From: CALDTK01 sp965215115
Lineage (GTDB): Bacteria > Bacteroidota > Bacteroidia > Chitinophagales > Saprospiraceae
Assembly (NCBI GenBank): GCA_965215115.1
Contig: OZ244050.1
Coordinates: 1,426,001-1,490,000, forward strand
Length of the DNA stretch: 64,000 nt
Reading direction: 5' to 3'
Part shown: in pieces, positions 44,132-52,943 of the stretch
Position numbering within the stretch: the first letter of the stretch is position 1
Layout: each line of letters opens with the position of its first letter
Program-made: the position numbers and the translations under genes
The notes under the pieces: generated by a model
What the model saw: only the letters and a program-made list of their open reading frames with translations
Database searches by the model: none
Told to the model about the DNA's origin: nothing

Positions 44132-44791
44132 TTAAGCGTTTTGGGGAGCGGGGATGTCGAGTGCGTCGGCCAGGCCGGCGGCCTCGAGGACGGCGGAGAT
44201 GTTGAGCCAGTTTTGCCGCAAGGCTGCACACGCGGCGTCCACGTCTCCGGCGGCGAGGGCGGCGATGATGCGGGTGTGGAGGGCGACGGACGCGGCGACG
44301 TTCGTGGGCTTGGCGAGGTAGGCGCGCTCGTAGAGGTAGATGCGGACGCGCAAGTCCTCGAGGAGCTGCTCGACGGGGCTGTCGGCGAAAAACGCGCAGA
44401 GGCGTTCGTGGAAGCGGGCGTCCGCGTCGTAGCGCTCGGCGGGGGAGTCGGTTTTGGCGAAAGCCGCGTTGGCGTCCCGGAGCGCAGCCAGGTCGATGCT
44501 GCCGGGGGGAGCGGCGCGCAGGGCCTCGGTCTCGAGGGCGACGACGGTGTGGTAGAGGCGGTGGGCCTCGGCGGCGGAGAGTTCGGCGACGAAGAAGCCG
44601 CGGCGCTCGCGGTAGGCCACCACGCCGCTGTAGCCGAGGCGGGTCAAGGTCTCGCGGACGGGCGTGACGGAGAGCGCGAGTTGGCGGGCGACGGTGGGGA
44701 GGGAGATGCGGTCGCCGGGCCCGAGGGCGCCGGCGCGGATGCGGGCGAGGAGGTAGGCGCGGACCGTGGACTGGAGGTGGAGGGGGGACAT
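44132..44791 (-). CDS. GntR-family regulator, FadR/FCD type
   Basis: A 219-aa protein. The N-terminal winged helix reads GDRISLPTVARQLALSVTPV with RETLTRLGYSGVV. The C-terminal FCD effector domain has the metal-binding set Asp/His (YDADARFHERLCAFFADS, near 120, and ASVALHTRIIAALAAGD, near 180). These proteins usually repress genes for uptake or breakdown of organic acids and sugars acids. A perfect palindrome at 44885-44898 upstream is its likely operator. It runs in the same direction as the lipoprotein gene 3 bp downstream. Two dispersed repeats (44210, LRQN; 44451, AFAKT) are inside. Confidence 0.85.
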   Translation of the reverse strand: MSPLHLQSTVRAYLLARIRAGALGPGDRISLPTVARQLALSVTPVRETLTRLGYSGVVAYRERRGFFVAELSAAEAHRLYHTVVALETEALRAAPPGSIDLAALRDANAAFAKTDSPAERYDADARFHERLCAFFADSPVEQLLEDLRVRIYLYERAYLAKPTNVAASVALHTRIIAALAAGDVDAACAALRQNWLNISAVLEAAGLADALDIPAPQNA

Positions 44792-44884
44792 GAGTTGGGG
44801 GCTTCGGCGCGTGGCATACCGGGTTTGAGCTGGTCGGGTCTTTGCTCGGGGGGTAGCCTAGGTCAAGTATACATCGTATTTTTT

Positions 44885-44898
44885 AATCGTATACGATT
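44885..44898. promoter_or_regulatory. Palindromic operator candidate AATCGTATACGATT
   Basis: A 14-bp perfect palindrome, in AT-rich DNA 94 bp upstream of the GntR/FCD gene. FCD regulators typically bind GTATAC-centred palindromes, so autoregulation is likely. Confidence 0.6.
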
Positions 44899-44917
44899 AT
44901 AACGCTCAAAGAGATCC

Positions 44918-44993
44918 GGGTAAACCATAGCCTCTAGGGTAGACGCCGCTATGCGGCTCTGGGTAGTCGGGGGGGGGGCAGCCGCATAGCGGC
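44918..44993. repeat. Family D repeat with 14-bp-arm hairpin
   Basis: The first part (44918-44961) shares its block order with 8026-8068. GCCGCTATGCGGCT at 44945-44958 pairs with its complement at 44980-44993 across a 21-nt G-rich loop. Confidence 0.65.
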
Positions 44994-45063
44994 ATTTAGT
45001 TGGGAGCCCAGAGTTTCCGGTTGTCCCACAGAATAAGGCAATACGCTACATTTAGCAGTCGAA

Positions 45064-45600
45064 ATGCGTCCGCTTCTACTCCTCAGCTTGCTCGCCCTCC
45101 CGTGCTCCGCTGCTGCGCAAGGGGACGCACCTCCCCAGGCTTACGTGACCTCCGAGCCGGAGTGGCACTCCAGAATCCTGCTTGGGCTCAATTCGCACTT
45201 TAGCTACGCAGAGGAGGACGAAGGGCGTGGTCGGAGATTCTTCGAGGTCGGGTTCCACCGATCGCTCATCGCCTATGATTTCCACCACCCGTCTGGACTG
45301 CTTACCCACGGGCCTTCCGTAGAGATTTCCCTCGGGGATGATCCACTGTACGGGTTCAAGTACAGCTCATGGCTTTCGTTCTGGCTCTTTTCCGCCGGAT
45401 TGGATGGCGTTTACTACACCGACCTAAGTGAAGGCGATTTCCGTGTTCGGCCGATGCTTGGGTTTGGAACCACTCAGTTTCGCCTGGCCTTAGGCTTTAA
45501 CCTTCGAACGTTTAAGGATAGGGACTTCGACGCACTCCAGAAGCAGAGCGGACAGGTCACCTTCGACTACCTGCTCGGACTGCGGCGCGGGGAGAAGTAA
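45064..45600 (+). CDS. Hypothetical outer-membrane beta-barrel-like protein
   Basis: A 178-aa secreted protein: signal peptide MRPLLLLSLLALPCSAAAQG. The mature part has alternating strands such as LGLNSHFSYAEED, GVYYTDLSEGDFRVRPMLGF and TTQFRLALGFNLRTF, ending VTFDYLLGLRRG, which fits a small eight-strand barrel of the outer membrane. The GC content and codon use are lower than those of its neighbours, hinting at transfer. The gene precedes the MFS transporter by 41 bp in the same direction. No family recognised. Confidence 0.6.
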   Translation: MRPLLLLSLLALPCSAAAQGDAPPQAYVTSEPEWHSRILLGLNSHFSYAEEDEGRGRRFFEVGFHRSLIAYDFHHPSGLLTHGPSVEISLGDDPLYGFKYSSWLSFWLFSAGLDGVYYTDLSEGDFRVRPMLGFGTTQFRLALGFNLRTFKDRDFDALQKQSGQVTFDYLLGLRRGEK

Positions 45601-45641
45601 CGCTCCCCACCCATCCCCCGCCCCCGTGCGTTCCCACCGCC

Positions 45642-46931
45642 ATGCACCCGCGCAAGCTCACGCTCCTGCTCGCCTCCACGCTCACCGTCATGAGCGGCGC
45701 CACCGTCGCGGCGGCCCTCCCGCTCATCCGCCAAACCTTCGCCGACACCCCCGACGTAGATGTCCTCGCGCGGCTCGTGCTTACTGTCCCGGCGCTCTTC
45801 ATCGCCGTGGCCAGTCCGGTGGCCGGCTACCTCGTCGACCGGCTCGGGCGCCTGCGGCTGCTCTACGTCGGCCTCGCGCTCTATGCCGTGGGCGGCGTCG
45901 GCGGCGGGCTCGTGTCTTCGCTCCCGCTGCTGCTCGCCAGCCGCGCCTTGCTCGGGGTCGCCGTCGCGCTCGTCATGACCGTCACCGCGACCCTCATCGC
46001 GGACTACTTCGACGGGGAGGAGCGCGGGGATCTGCTCGGCAAGCAGGCCGCGGCCATGTCGCTCGGGGGCATCGTCTTCATCGTGGGCGGGGGCCTGCTG
46101 GCCGACGTGAGCTGGCGCGCGCCCTTCGGGATTTACCTCCTGTCGCTGCTGATGCTCCCGCTCGTGGCCCGCTACCTCGAGGAGCCGCCGCGGGACACGG
46201 CGTCTGGTCCTGGTCCGGCTTCCGCCAAAACTACCACGGCTGCCGCCAAAACCACCGGGGCCGAGACCGCTACCGGCACGGCGGCTCCGGCTTTCGCCAA
46301 AACGCCACCCGCCCCCGCCGCACCTTTCTGGGGCCTGTCCGTGGTCATGTTCGCCACCATGTTCCTCGCGATGGTCGTCTTTTACCTCACGCCCGTGCAG
46401 CTCCCCTTTTTGCTGGAGGGTTTTGGCGCAAGCTCCACCATGACCGGCGTCGCCGTGGCCGCCACGACGCTGTCCGGGGCCGTCGCGTCCTTCTCCTTCG
46501 CGCGCGTCAAGGCGGCCATCGGGCCGTGGTGGGTGCTCGCGCTGGCCTTCGGGCTCCTCGGGCTGGGCTACGTGCTGCTCTCCTTTATGGACAGCTACTG
46601 GGCGGTGGTAGCGACGGTGCTCGTGAGTGGCTTCGGGCTCGGGTTCATCATGCCGAACGTCAATCAGCTCGTCATGCAGGCCGCCCCGTTGGCGCAGCGC
46701 GGGCGGGTGCTGGGACTGCTGTCGTCGTGTCTTTTCCTCGGGCAATTCGTGTCCCCGATTGCCGTGGCGCCAGTGGTGGCTGCGTACGACTTGCCGACGG
46801 CCTTCCTGTGGGCCGGCGCCCTGGCTCTCGCGATGGCGGCCGCCGCCGGGGTATGGGCCGTGGCGCGCTCCGCGAGTGTGCCCCTGGCCTCCGTAAGCGG
46901 CGCTCGTGGAGCGACTCAAACGCCGCCGTAA
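45642..46931 (+). CDS. MFS transporter
   Basis: A 429-aa, 12-helix transporter. The A-motif-like loop between helices 2 and 3 is VAGYLVDRLGRLRLL; helix 5 carries ADYFDGEERGDLLGKQAA. The substrate is unknown; drug or sugar efflux is possible. The central cytoplasmic loop between helices 6 and 7 (about 185-225) is stretched by three dispersed repeats, giving ASAKT, AAAKT and AFAKT (46217, 46238, 46289). A fourth copy (46420) is in helix 8 as GFGASS. The C-terminal codons overlap a hairpin repeat (46894-46930). Start ATG at 45642. Confidence 0.85.
   Translation: MHPRKLTLLLASTLTVMSGATVAAALPLIRQTFADTPDVDVLARLVLTVPALFIAVASPVAGYLVDRLGRLRLLYVGLALYAVGGVGGGLVSSLPLLLASRALLGVAVALVMTVTATLIADYFDGEERGDLLGKQAAAMSLGGIVFIVGGGLLADVSWRAPFGIYLLSLLMLPLVARYLEEPPRDTASGPGPASAKTTTAAAKTTGAETATGTAAPAFAKTPPAPAAPFWGLSVVMFATMFLAMVVFYLTPVQLPFLLEGFGASSTMTGVAVAATTLSGAVASFSFARVKAAIGPWWVLALAFGLLGLGYVLLSFMDSYWAVVATVLVSGFGLGFIMPNVNQLVMQAAPLAQRGRVLGLLSSCLFLGQFVSPIAVAPVVAAYDLPTAFLWAGALALAMAAAAGVWAVARSASVPLASVSGARGATQTPP
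46894..46930. repeat. GCGGCG/CGCCGC hairpin, copy 1
   Basis: AAGCGGCG pairs with CGCCGC around a small inner hairpin GCTC-GTG-GAGC. It overlaps the last codons of the MFS gene. Confidence 0.6.
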
Positions 46932-47049
46932 GCCCACCTTCGCTCACCGGGGACGGGTTCCGCGACGGGGGCCGCAGGCCCGCGTCTGCCGCACCAGCGC
47001 GGCAAGGACCCCGCGCCCGGTCGCCGAAGGTGGGCGGCACCAATTTTCG

Positions 47050-47087
47050 TAAGCGGCGCTCGCGGAGCGAGGCAAACGCCGCCGCAA
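47050..47087. repeat. GCGGCG/CGCCGC hairpin, copy 2
   Basis: Nearly identical to the 46894 copy (GCTC-GCG-GAGC inside). A related sequence is at 59788-59821. The 46932-47166 gap has no gene. Confidence 0.6.
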
Positions 47088-47166
47088 AGCCCGCACGAAA
47101 AAAGCCCCCGGCTACCACCACGGCAGCCAGGGGCTTAGTATCATCAAGCACGGAAGGGCTTCGGCC

Positions 47167-49587
47167 CTACTCTACCACGATGGCCTGCGCGCTGCGCTCG
47201 CCACCGGCGTCGACCACCACGAGGTAGCTACCCGCCGTGAGTTCGCCCACGTTGACGGCGTGATTGCTAACCCCCGCCGAGGCCTTGAGCGCCTGGCGGG
47301 ACACGATGGCGCCGTTGAGGCCGACCACCATAACCTGCGCGTCCTGTGCCACCTCGCTGTCGAGCGTCACCGTCACTTGCTCCTGGGCGAGCGTCGGGTA
47401 GACCGACACCGTCGTAGCACCGACGCCGTCCGCCTCGCGGGAGGTCGCGTTGTCGGCACCGGGGTTCTCACCCGGGAGCGGGCGGCAAGTCCCGGTCGCG
47501 ACCGTCGTCGAGGCATTCGCCGAATCGGCGCCCCCGGTCGTGCTCGCCGTGAACGTGAGGGCGGCGTTGCGGAGCGTGAAGACCGTGAGCGTCAGCGTGG
47601 CCGACTCCCCGGGCTCGAGCTCGCCGACCTCCCACTCCTCGGTGAGGACGCTGCCCGGGCCGTACTGGCGGAAGATGCCCGCGCTCGTGCTGGCGCTTAC
47701 GAAGGCCGTGCGGCTCGTGAACGGCAGTTTGACGGTCACGTCCTCGGCAGTGCGGATATCGTTGTTGGTAGCCGTCACCGTGAGGGTCACCGGCTCGAAG
47801 GCGCAGGCCGTGGCCTTGTCGCTCTCGATCTCGAGGGCGAGGTTGGCGTCGAAGGTCGAGAACACGTTCGTGAGGCCCATGAACTCACTCATGATCGGCG
47901 TGAGGTCGGTATTGTCGAGCAGGCCACGGCCCGTGATGCGGCTCGCGAAACGTCCACCGACGTTGTCGTCCGCCCCGACGTAGATGTCGTCCGGGGTGTG
48001 GTTGCCGGGCGTACCCGGATTGCTGTTGCCGTTGGTCTGGATGTTGGAGCCGTACGCGATCACGAGGCGACGCGCGTTCGGGCCCGCGGGCCGCGGCCAC
48101 ATCGTGCCCTGGAAGTCGTACATCTCGTATTCCGGGAACCAGCCCCCGATCTCGGCGTCCCCGCGGTCGATGCGACCCGGCTGGGCGTTGGCGCGTCCGA
48201 GGGAGTTATCCGGGCGTTTGGCGTAGGTCCGCACCTGCGTCCCGTTGCCCTGCGCGTCCTGCTCATCGTGGAGGCCCGTCACCGTGAGGCCACCGCACTC
48301 GTGGTCGGCCGCCTGGAAGATGAGGGTCTCGCCGGCGGAGGCGTCATTGAGCAGGGCGCGCCCGGCGGCGATGGAGTAGTCGAAGTCGAGGACCTCCTTG
48401 ATGAGGTAGTCCGAGCCGTAGATGCCGGGAATGCGCAGGGCCTCGGCGGCGGGGTCCGCGGAGTAGACCACGTCCGGTGAGTAGGTCGGCGTGTCCACCA
48501 CGATCCCGAACGTACGATTCGGCAGGATCTTCACGGCGCCCACGTTGGCGTGCTCCATGTGGTCGATGCGGCCACCCTCCACCAGGAGGAAGAAGCCCTT
48601 ATCGCTCTTGCGCTTCAGGACCTCGATGGCGATCTTGACCATGTCCTCGAGCGAGGGCTCGTAGGGGGCGAAGAGCTGGCGATCCTACTCGTAGCTGGTG
48701 TGATCGTTGTTGAAGAGACCCAGCAGCGAGCGGTCGTCGTTCGGCGTGAACTGACTGTAGTCCAGGTTCATCAGGCCGTCGCGCGAATTGACGAACTTGT
48801 AGTTGAGGTTCTGCTCCGCGTAGGTGATCAGGTCGCGCGAGTCGTCGCGGCGACCGGCCAGGCGGGCGCGTTCGCCGCGGGCGTCGTTGACGACGACGCC
48901 GTTGCGGTCTACCACGTCGCGGTTGCTACCGCGCGGGAGGAAGTGTCGCGCGCCACCGCCGAGGATGACGTCGATCTTGACGCCCTCGCGGACGCTCGGG
49001 AAGATCCAGTGCTTGACGGTATCGTAGTCGGCGCCGTAGAGCGCGGCGTACTCCGCCTGGCTGGAGGCGAGGTACTGCGCGGCGATGACGTTCTCGAGCG
49101 AGCGGCTCCAGACGTGGCTCGCGAAGTCGGCCGGGGTGGCGTGCGTGACGCGGGTGCTCGTGACGAGGCCCACGGCGTAACCCTCGCGCTTGGCGGCCTC
49201 GAGGATGGTCTCGACGGGGGCCTGCGTCAGGGGGTCCCAGGCGATTTGGTCGTTGTCGATCTTACCGTTCTGGCCGGCGGCGTAGCAGGTGGCGCCCGGG
49301 GCGGAGTCGGTGATGAAGCCGTTGTACGAGTGCGTGGTCACCATCGCGTTGTACTTCAGCTTGTCGATGGCGAGGAGCTGGAAGTTGGGGTCGTCGCCGT
49401 AGCGGGAGCCGGGCTGGCCCTGGCCGAGCGCGAGGCGGGCGGCCGTCTTCGGGGCGATCCCGAAGCCGTCGCCGATGTACATGATGACGTTCTTCTTCGG
49501 TCCGGCGTCGCCGACGCGCTGGGCGTCGGCGGCGTGCGCGCCCGCGAGAAGGAGGCCCGCAGTAAGGAGGTAAATAGGTTTGATCAT
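47167..49587 (-). CDS. Secreted alkaline phosphatase with T9SS sorting domain, in-frame amber stop
   Basis: About 806 codons in one frame, interrupted by a single TAG at 48685-48687. The signal peptide is MIKPIYLLTAGLLLAGAHAA. The metal/nucleophile regions are NVIMYIGDGFG, DSAPGATCYAAG (the nucleophile segment) and, after the stop, LVEGGRIDHMEHANVG and FQAADHECGGLTV. Two later domains follow: a DUF11-like domain (ATACAFEPVTLTVTATNND) and a T9SS type A sorting tail (TTVSVYPTLAQEQVTVTLDS, then GSYLVVVDAGG). The enzyme would release phosphate outside the cell. Either the gene is dead, or the stop is read through, or it is a sequence error. The ATG at 49587 was chosen over 49620. Confidence 0.85.
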
Positions 49588-49748
49588 GGTGTGTAGGATT
49601 TGGTACAGATGAGTTCGCAAGGTGAGCGTAGCGTTTATATCACTGCGTTAACAGCGCATTATCAACACCTTACATAACTTACTGAAAGCTAATCTGTAGG
49701 CTATGCAGACTTAACCTGGCCTTTACGCTGGACCCGTTCCTTCGCCGG

Positions 49749-50945
49749 ATGATCCGACTCCGCTCCGTCGCTCTAGCGCTCGCTATCTCATCCAGTGTTC
49801 CCCTGTCGGCCTCTCTCCCGGCCGCGCGTTCGACCTCCCACCCCACGGCTCCGGCGGCCACCGGCCCGGCCCCCTGGCAAACGTTCGCCCTCGACAGCGC
49901 CGAGACCGTCGTCGACCTCGTCGTCGTCGCGCGCGTGCCCTACCTGATCACCTCGGCCCGCGTTATTGACCTGGCGCACGACCGGCCCCTGGTTTTGGCG
50001 AAAGCCTGCCCCATCCTCGACGCCTCCGCCCTCGGGACGCAACTCGTGCTGGCGAAAGCCTGCGGGACCGAGCGCATCGACCTACCTACCGGCCACGCCA
50101 CCGCCGTGCCGGGGATGGACTTCCCCGCCGACCAGGTCTGCCTCGACTTCACCGGCCTGGTGTGGGCGCGGCACCGGGCCACGGGCATGGTCTGGTGCTA
50201 CGACCCCTCCGACAGGAGCCTCCGCGAGATGCCGCGCGCCGGTGACCCCCACGATATCGCCGCGACCCCGGACGCGAGCACGTGGTTCGCGACCTCGATC
50301 GGGCTCGTGCAGCTGCGCCAGGCGTTGACGCCTTTCGGCAAAACGGGTTCCATGTCCGGCAAGGCCGGCTGGTACTTCCACGAGGAGGAGGCGCGCCGGG
50401 GGTTCGAACTCGCCGACAACTACGTGGACCGGCTCTGGGGCCACGGCCAGACCATCCTGTGGGTGCAGCTCGACGCGAGCCTCACGTACGTCGACCTCGC
50501 CACCGCGACGGCCGCCGGGGGCCACGGGCACATGCCGAGCCTCTCGACCATCGGCGAGCGCGGCAACGCCGTGCGCGACATCCGCTACCTCCCGGGGCAC
50601 GACTACGCCGTGATGGCCACCGACCTCGGCCTGCTGGCGCTGTCGCGCTTCGAACTCGACAAGATCAGCGTGAGCGCGCACACGAAGTCCGGCCAGGAAA
50701 TCTTCGGGGCGCCCCTGAGTACGGGCCTGCTCCCGCTCGACATCAGGAGCTCGGTGGAGGTGCCGGCCGAGGCGCACTTCCGCGGCGTCCGCGACGACGG
50801 CCGCGGCGGGGTCTACGTCTTCGGCGACGGAGGGTACGCGCGCGTGAAGCGCAGGGCGCTAGCCAAACTCCTGCCCCAGCCCGACCCAGCCGAGTACGAG
50901 CGGTTCCGGCAACAGCAACACGTGCACTTCGTGACGGCGCAGTGA
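49749..50945 (+). CDS. Hypothetical periplasmic beta-rich protein
   Basis: A 398-aa protein with a signal peptide (MIRLRSVALALAISSSVPLS). The mature part is built of repeated strand pairs such as PHDIAATPDASTWFATSIGL, LWVQLDASLTYVDLATATAA and RDIRYLPGHDYAVMATDLGL, suggesting a beta-propeller. I do not recognise a family. Residues 75-105 contain a near-duplication in which two VLAKAC blocks lie 18 residues apart. The first is the dispersed repeat at 49992-50006; the second is a decayed copy (GTGCTGGCGAAAGCC). Another repeat at 50330-50344 reads PFGKT. Confidence 0.6.
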   Translation: MIRLRSVALALAISSSVPLSASLPAARSTSHPTAPAATGPAPWQTFALDSAETVVDLVVVARVPYLITSARVIDLAHDRPLVLAKACPILDASALGTQLVLAKACGTERIDLPTGHATAVPGMDFPADQVCLDFTGLVWARHRATGMVWCYDPSDRSLREMPRAGDPHDIAATPDASTWFATSIGLVQLRQALTPFGKTGSMSGKAGWYFHEEEARRGFELADNYVDRLWGHGQTILWVQLDASLTYVDLATATAAGGHGHMPSLSTIGERGNAVRDIRYLPGHDYAVMATDLGLLALSRFELDKISVSAHTKSGQEIFGAPLSTGLLPLDIRSSVEVPAEAHFRGVRDDGRGGVYVFGDGGYARVKRRALAKLLPQPDPAEYERFRQQQHVHFVTAQ

Positions 50946-50998
50946 GGGATGCGCGCCCGGCGGCCCGACGAGACGGTGCACGAGACGTGTTTGCCTGC

Positions 50999-51841
50999 TC
51001 AGAGCAGGGGCCGCGCCGTGACGTGGAAGCACGGCTGCCCCGTCTCGCGCAGTGCGTACAGCTGTCCTTCGGCCTCCAAGGCAATCAACGCCCGTCCCAG
51101 AGCCGCCTGGTAAGCATCGGGGTGCTGCGCGATCATGTCTTCCGCCCAACGCGCCTGGCTGAGCTGGAGCGCCGTGGCGAGCGAGCGACGCAGGCCATCG
51201 GGAACACCGGGACCGAGCGCGAAAGCGGCCGTGTCCATCACCGAAGGCGCCGTCGCGAAGCGCAGGTACGTAATGTCGAAGGAGCCGCCGAACTCATGGC
51301 TCGAGGTCCCGGCCGCGGCGTTCTCGTTGACCTCGCGCAGCTGCGCCTGGTGGGCCGCGCTGCGGTAGCCGCTCGTGATGACGAAGCGCGCGGGCGGCAG
51401 GCCAGCCGCGGAGGTTTCGCGGCGGAAGCGCTCGCCGAGGCTATCGATGACGCTGAGGGCCCGTGGCGCCAGGAGGCCGCGGCGCCACCCGGAAACGTAG
51501 TACTCGCTGGCGCGCGGGACGACGGCGAGGTCGAGGCCACCCTTGGCGTTGCGGCCCACGGCACGACTGGCGCTGAGGTGCGAGGAGTAGCTGGCGCGTG
51601 TGAGCTTGCGGATCTCGGCGTCCGATAAGCTTGGGTAGTCGATTAGGGCCAGGGCCCGATCTGCGAGGTAGTCGGTGGCCGCGGCGGTGACGCTGTCGCG
51701 GAAGGCGGCTTCGGCGGCGCGGTTGGGGGCGAGCAGGTCCAGGGAGGCCGCCACGATGCGGGTCGTGACCTGCGGCGCGAAGGCGTAGACGACGAAGAGC
51801 AAGAGGCCTGAGAAGAACAGGAAGTAGGAAGCGCGGCGCAC
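50999..51841 (-). CDS. DUF5715 family, VanY-like D-Ala-D-Ala carboxypeptidase fold
   Basis: A 280-aa protein with an N-terminal membrane anchor (ASYFLFFSGLLLFVVYAFA). The zinc-site pattern of LAS/VanY peptidases is visible: RFVITSGYRSAAHQAQL near 160, SSHEFGGSFDITYL near 185 (SxHxxGxxxD) and CFHVT near the end. It would trim peptidoglycan stem peptides in the periplasm. DUF5715 is the family that fits, and the catalytic activity is inferred. The start ATG at 51841 is followed directly by the anchor. Confidence 0.8.
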   Translation of the reverse strand: MRRASYFLFFSGLLLFVVYAFAPQVTTRIVAASLDLLAPNRAAEAAFRDSVTAAATDYLADRALALIDYPSLSDAEIRKLTRASYSSHLSASRAVGRNAKGGLDLAVVPRASEYYVSGWRRGLLAPRALSVIDSLGERFRRETSAAGLPPARFVITSGYRSAAHQAQLREVNENAAAGTSSHEFGGSFDITYLRFATAPSVMDTAAFALGPGVPDGLRRSLATALQLSQARWAEDMIAQHPDAYQAALGRALIALEAEGQLYALRETGQPCFHVTARPLL

Positions 51842-51887
51842 GTGGGAGTAACGGGTGGGGTGCGGCGGGCGTTGTGCGGGGTGGCGG

Positions 51888-51958
51888 GGTGCCTGGGTGC
51901 CTGGGTGCGGGGTGCCTGGGTGCGAGGTGCCTGGGTGCCTGGGTGCGGGGTGCGGGGC
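51888..51958. repeat. Minisatellite (GGTGCCTGGGTGC)
   Basis: About eight imperfect units of GGTGCCTG and GGTGCGGG in the gap between two convergent-side genes. No gene lies in 51842-51984. Confidence 0.8.
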
Positions 51959-51984
51959 AGGTCCGAACGAGCGTGCCTGTACTG

Positions 51985-52611
51985 CTACAGCCAGAGATTT
52001 CCGCGAGGTGTGGCTAGGTGTGCGCCGAGGCGGTGGCTTGCGGCGGAGTATACGGCGTGGGCGAGGCCTAGGTCTCGGAAGAGTTGGTTTAAGGCTTCGG
52101 CACCGGGATGCTCTAGGCGCAACTCCAGGAGCTCTAGGGTTGGGGTGAGGCCTTCGGTCGGGTGGGTCTCGGAGTGGGTCCAGTCGAGGGCGAAGGGGAC
52201 GAGCTCTACGGCGGGCGCGGGCTGCGGCTCCGTCATGCGCCAGGCGAGGGTTTGGCCGGCGGCGGTGCGGCGGCTGCCCTCCGTGAGGTGGGCGAGCGCG
52301 GGGCGGTGGGCGCGGAGGGTTTTGGCGAAAGCCCCCAAGTCGACATCGCGGATGGCCCAGCGCGTGAGGGTCGGCGCGGTAACGAGGTCGACGCCCATCC
52401 AGCGGCCGTGCTCGGGGGTGGGTTGCGTGGGGTCGGCGGCGATGAACTCGAGGTAGGCCCCGCCCGCGAGGCCGACGAGGGCATTGTGCGTACCGCGACC
52501 GGGGTGCTGCCCGCCGGGCGCGGGCGTGACGCTGGTGGTTTTGGCGAAAGCCGCACAGGCCCGGGCGAGGTCGGGCACGGCGTAGACGAGGTGGTCGAGC
52601 GTGGGCATCAT
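51985..52611 (-). CDS. Glyoxalase-like (VOC) domain protein
   Basis: A 208-aa cytosolic protein of the Glyoxalase_3/VOC type. It starts MMPTLDHLVYAVPDLARACA, whose His8-like position is a typical metal ligand, continues with NALVGLAGGAYLEFIAADPT (Glu ligand), and repeats the fold from about 110. The reaction cannot be named. The start at 52611 was chosen because it fits the family start; the extension to 52674 is unlikely. Two dispersed repeats are read as AFAKT (52538 and 52319), at the same place in the two pseudo-symmetric helices. Confidence 0.75.
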   Translation of the reverse strand: MMPTLDHLVYAVPDLARACAAFAKTTSVTPAPGGQHPGRGTHNALVGLAGGAYLEFIAADPTQPTPEHGRWMGVDLVTAPTLTRWAIRDVDLGAFAKTLRAHRPALAHLTEGSRRTAAGQTLAWRMTEPQPAPAVELVPFALDWTHSETHPTEGLTPTLELLELRLEHPGAEALNQLFRDLGLAHAVYSAASHRLGAHLATPRGNLWL

Positions 52612-52672
52612 GCGCTTTTGTGGAGGTGATCGGAGAGGCAGTGGCGCTCGGGTGTCGTGAGGGTAAGGTTGC

Positions 52673-52943
52673 ACAGCGCGCGGCTTCCGGTCTCCGCGCC
52701 GGTGCGCGCTGTACGTTAACGAAGAGCGCTGATGGTGGCCTCAGCGTCGGGATGACCTGGCGGTCGCTTCGCGACCTGCGGGGCGACGGGGCGACGGGGC
52801 GACGGGGCGACGGGGCGACGGGGCGACGGGGCGACGGGGCGACGGGGCGACGGGGCGACGGGGCGACGGGGCAACGGGCCTGGCGATCGCTTCGCGACCT
52901 TTGGGGCGACGGCCCGGCGCGGAGACCGGAAGCCGCCGTCGCC
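52673..52943. repeat. REP/BIME block left of RAYT, with 8-bp minisatellite
   Basis: CTTCCGGTCTCCGCGCC (52684-52700) pairs with its complement at 52916-52932. ACAGCGCGC / GCGCGCTGT (52673-52712) is a nested stem. GGCGACGG...CCGTCGCC borders the right end. Between them is an 8-bp tandem repeat (GGGCGACG, about 11 copies, 52780-52873). Confidence 0.85.

Noticed and set aside
48685..48687. Reassigned TAG codon
   Set aside because: Other intact genes in the window, such as the ChaN family gene, end in TAG, so amber is a normal stop here.
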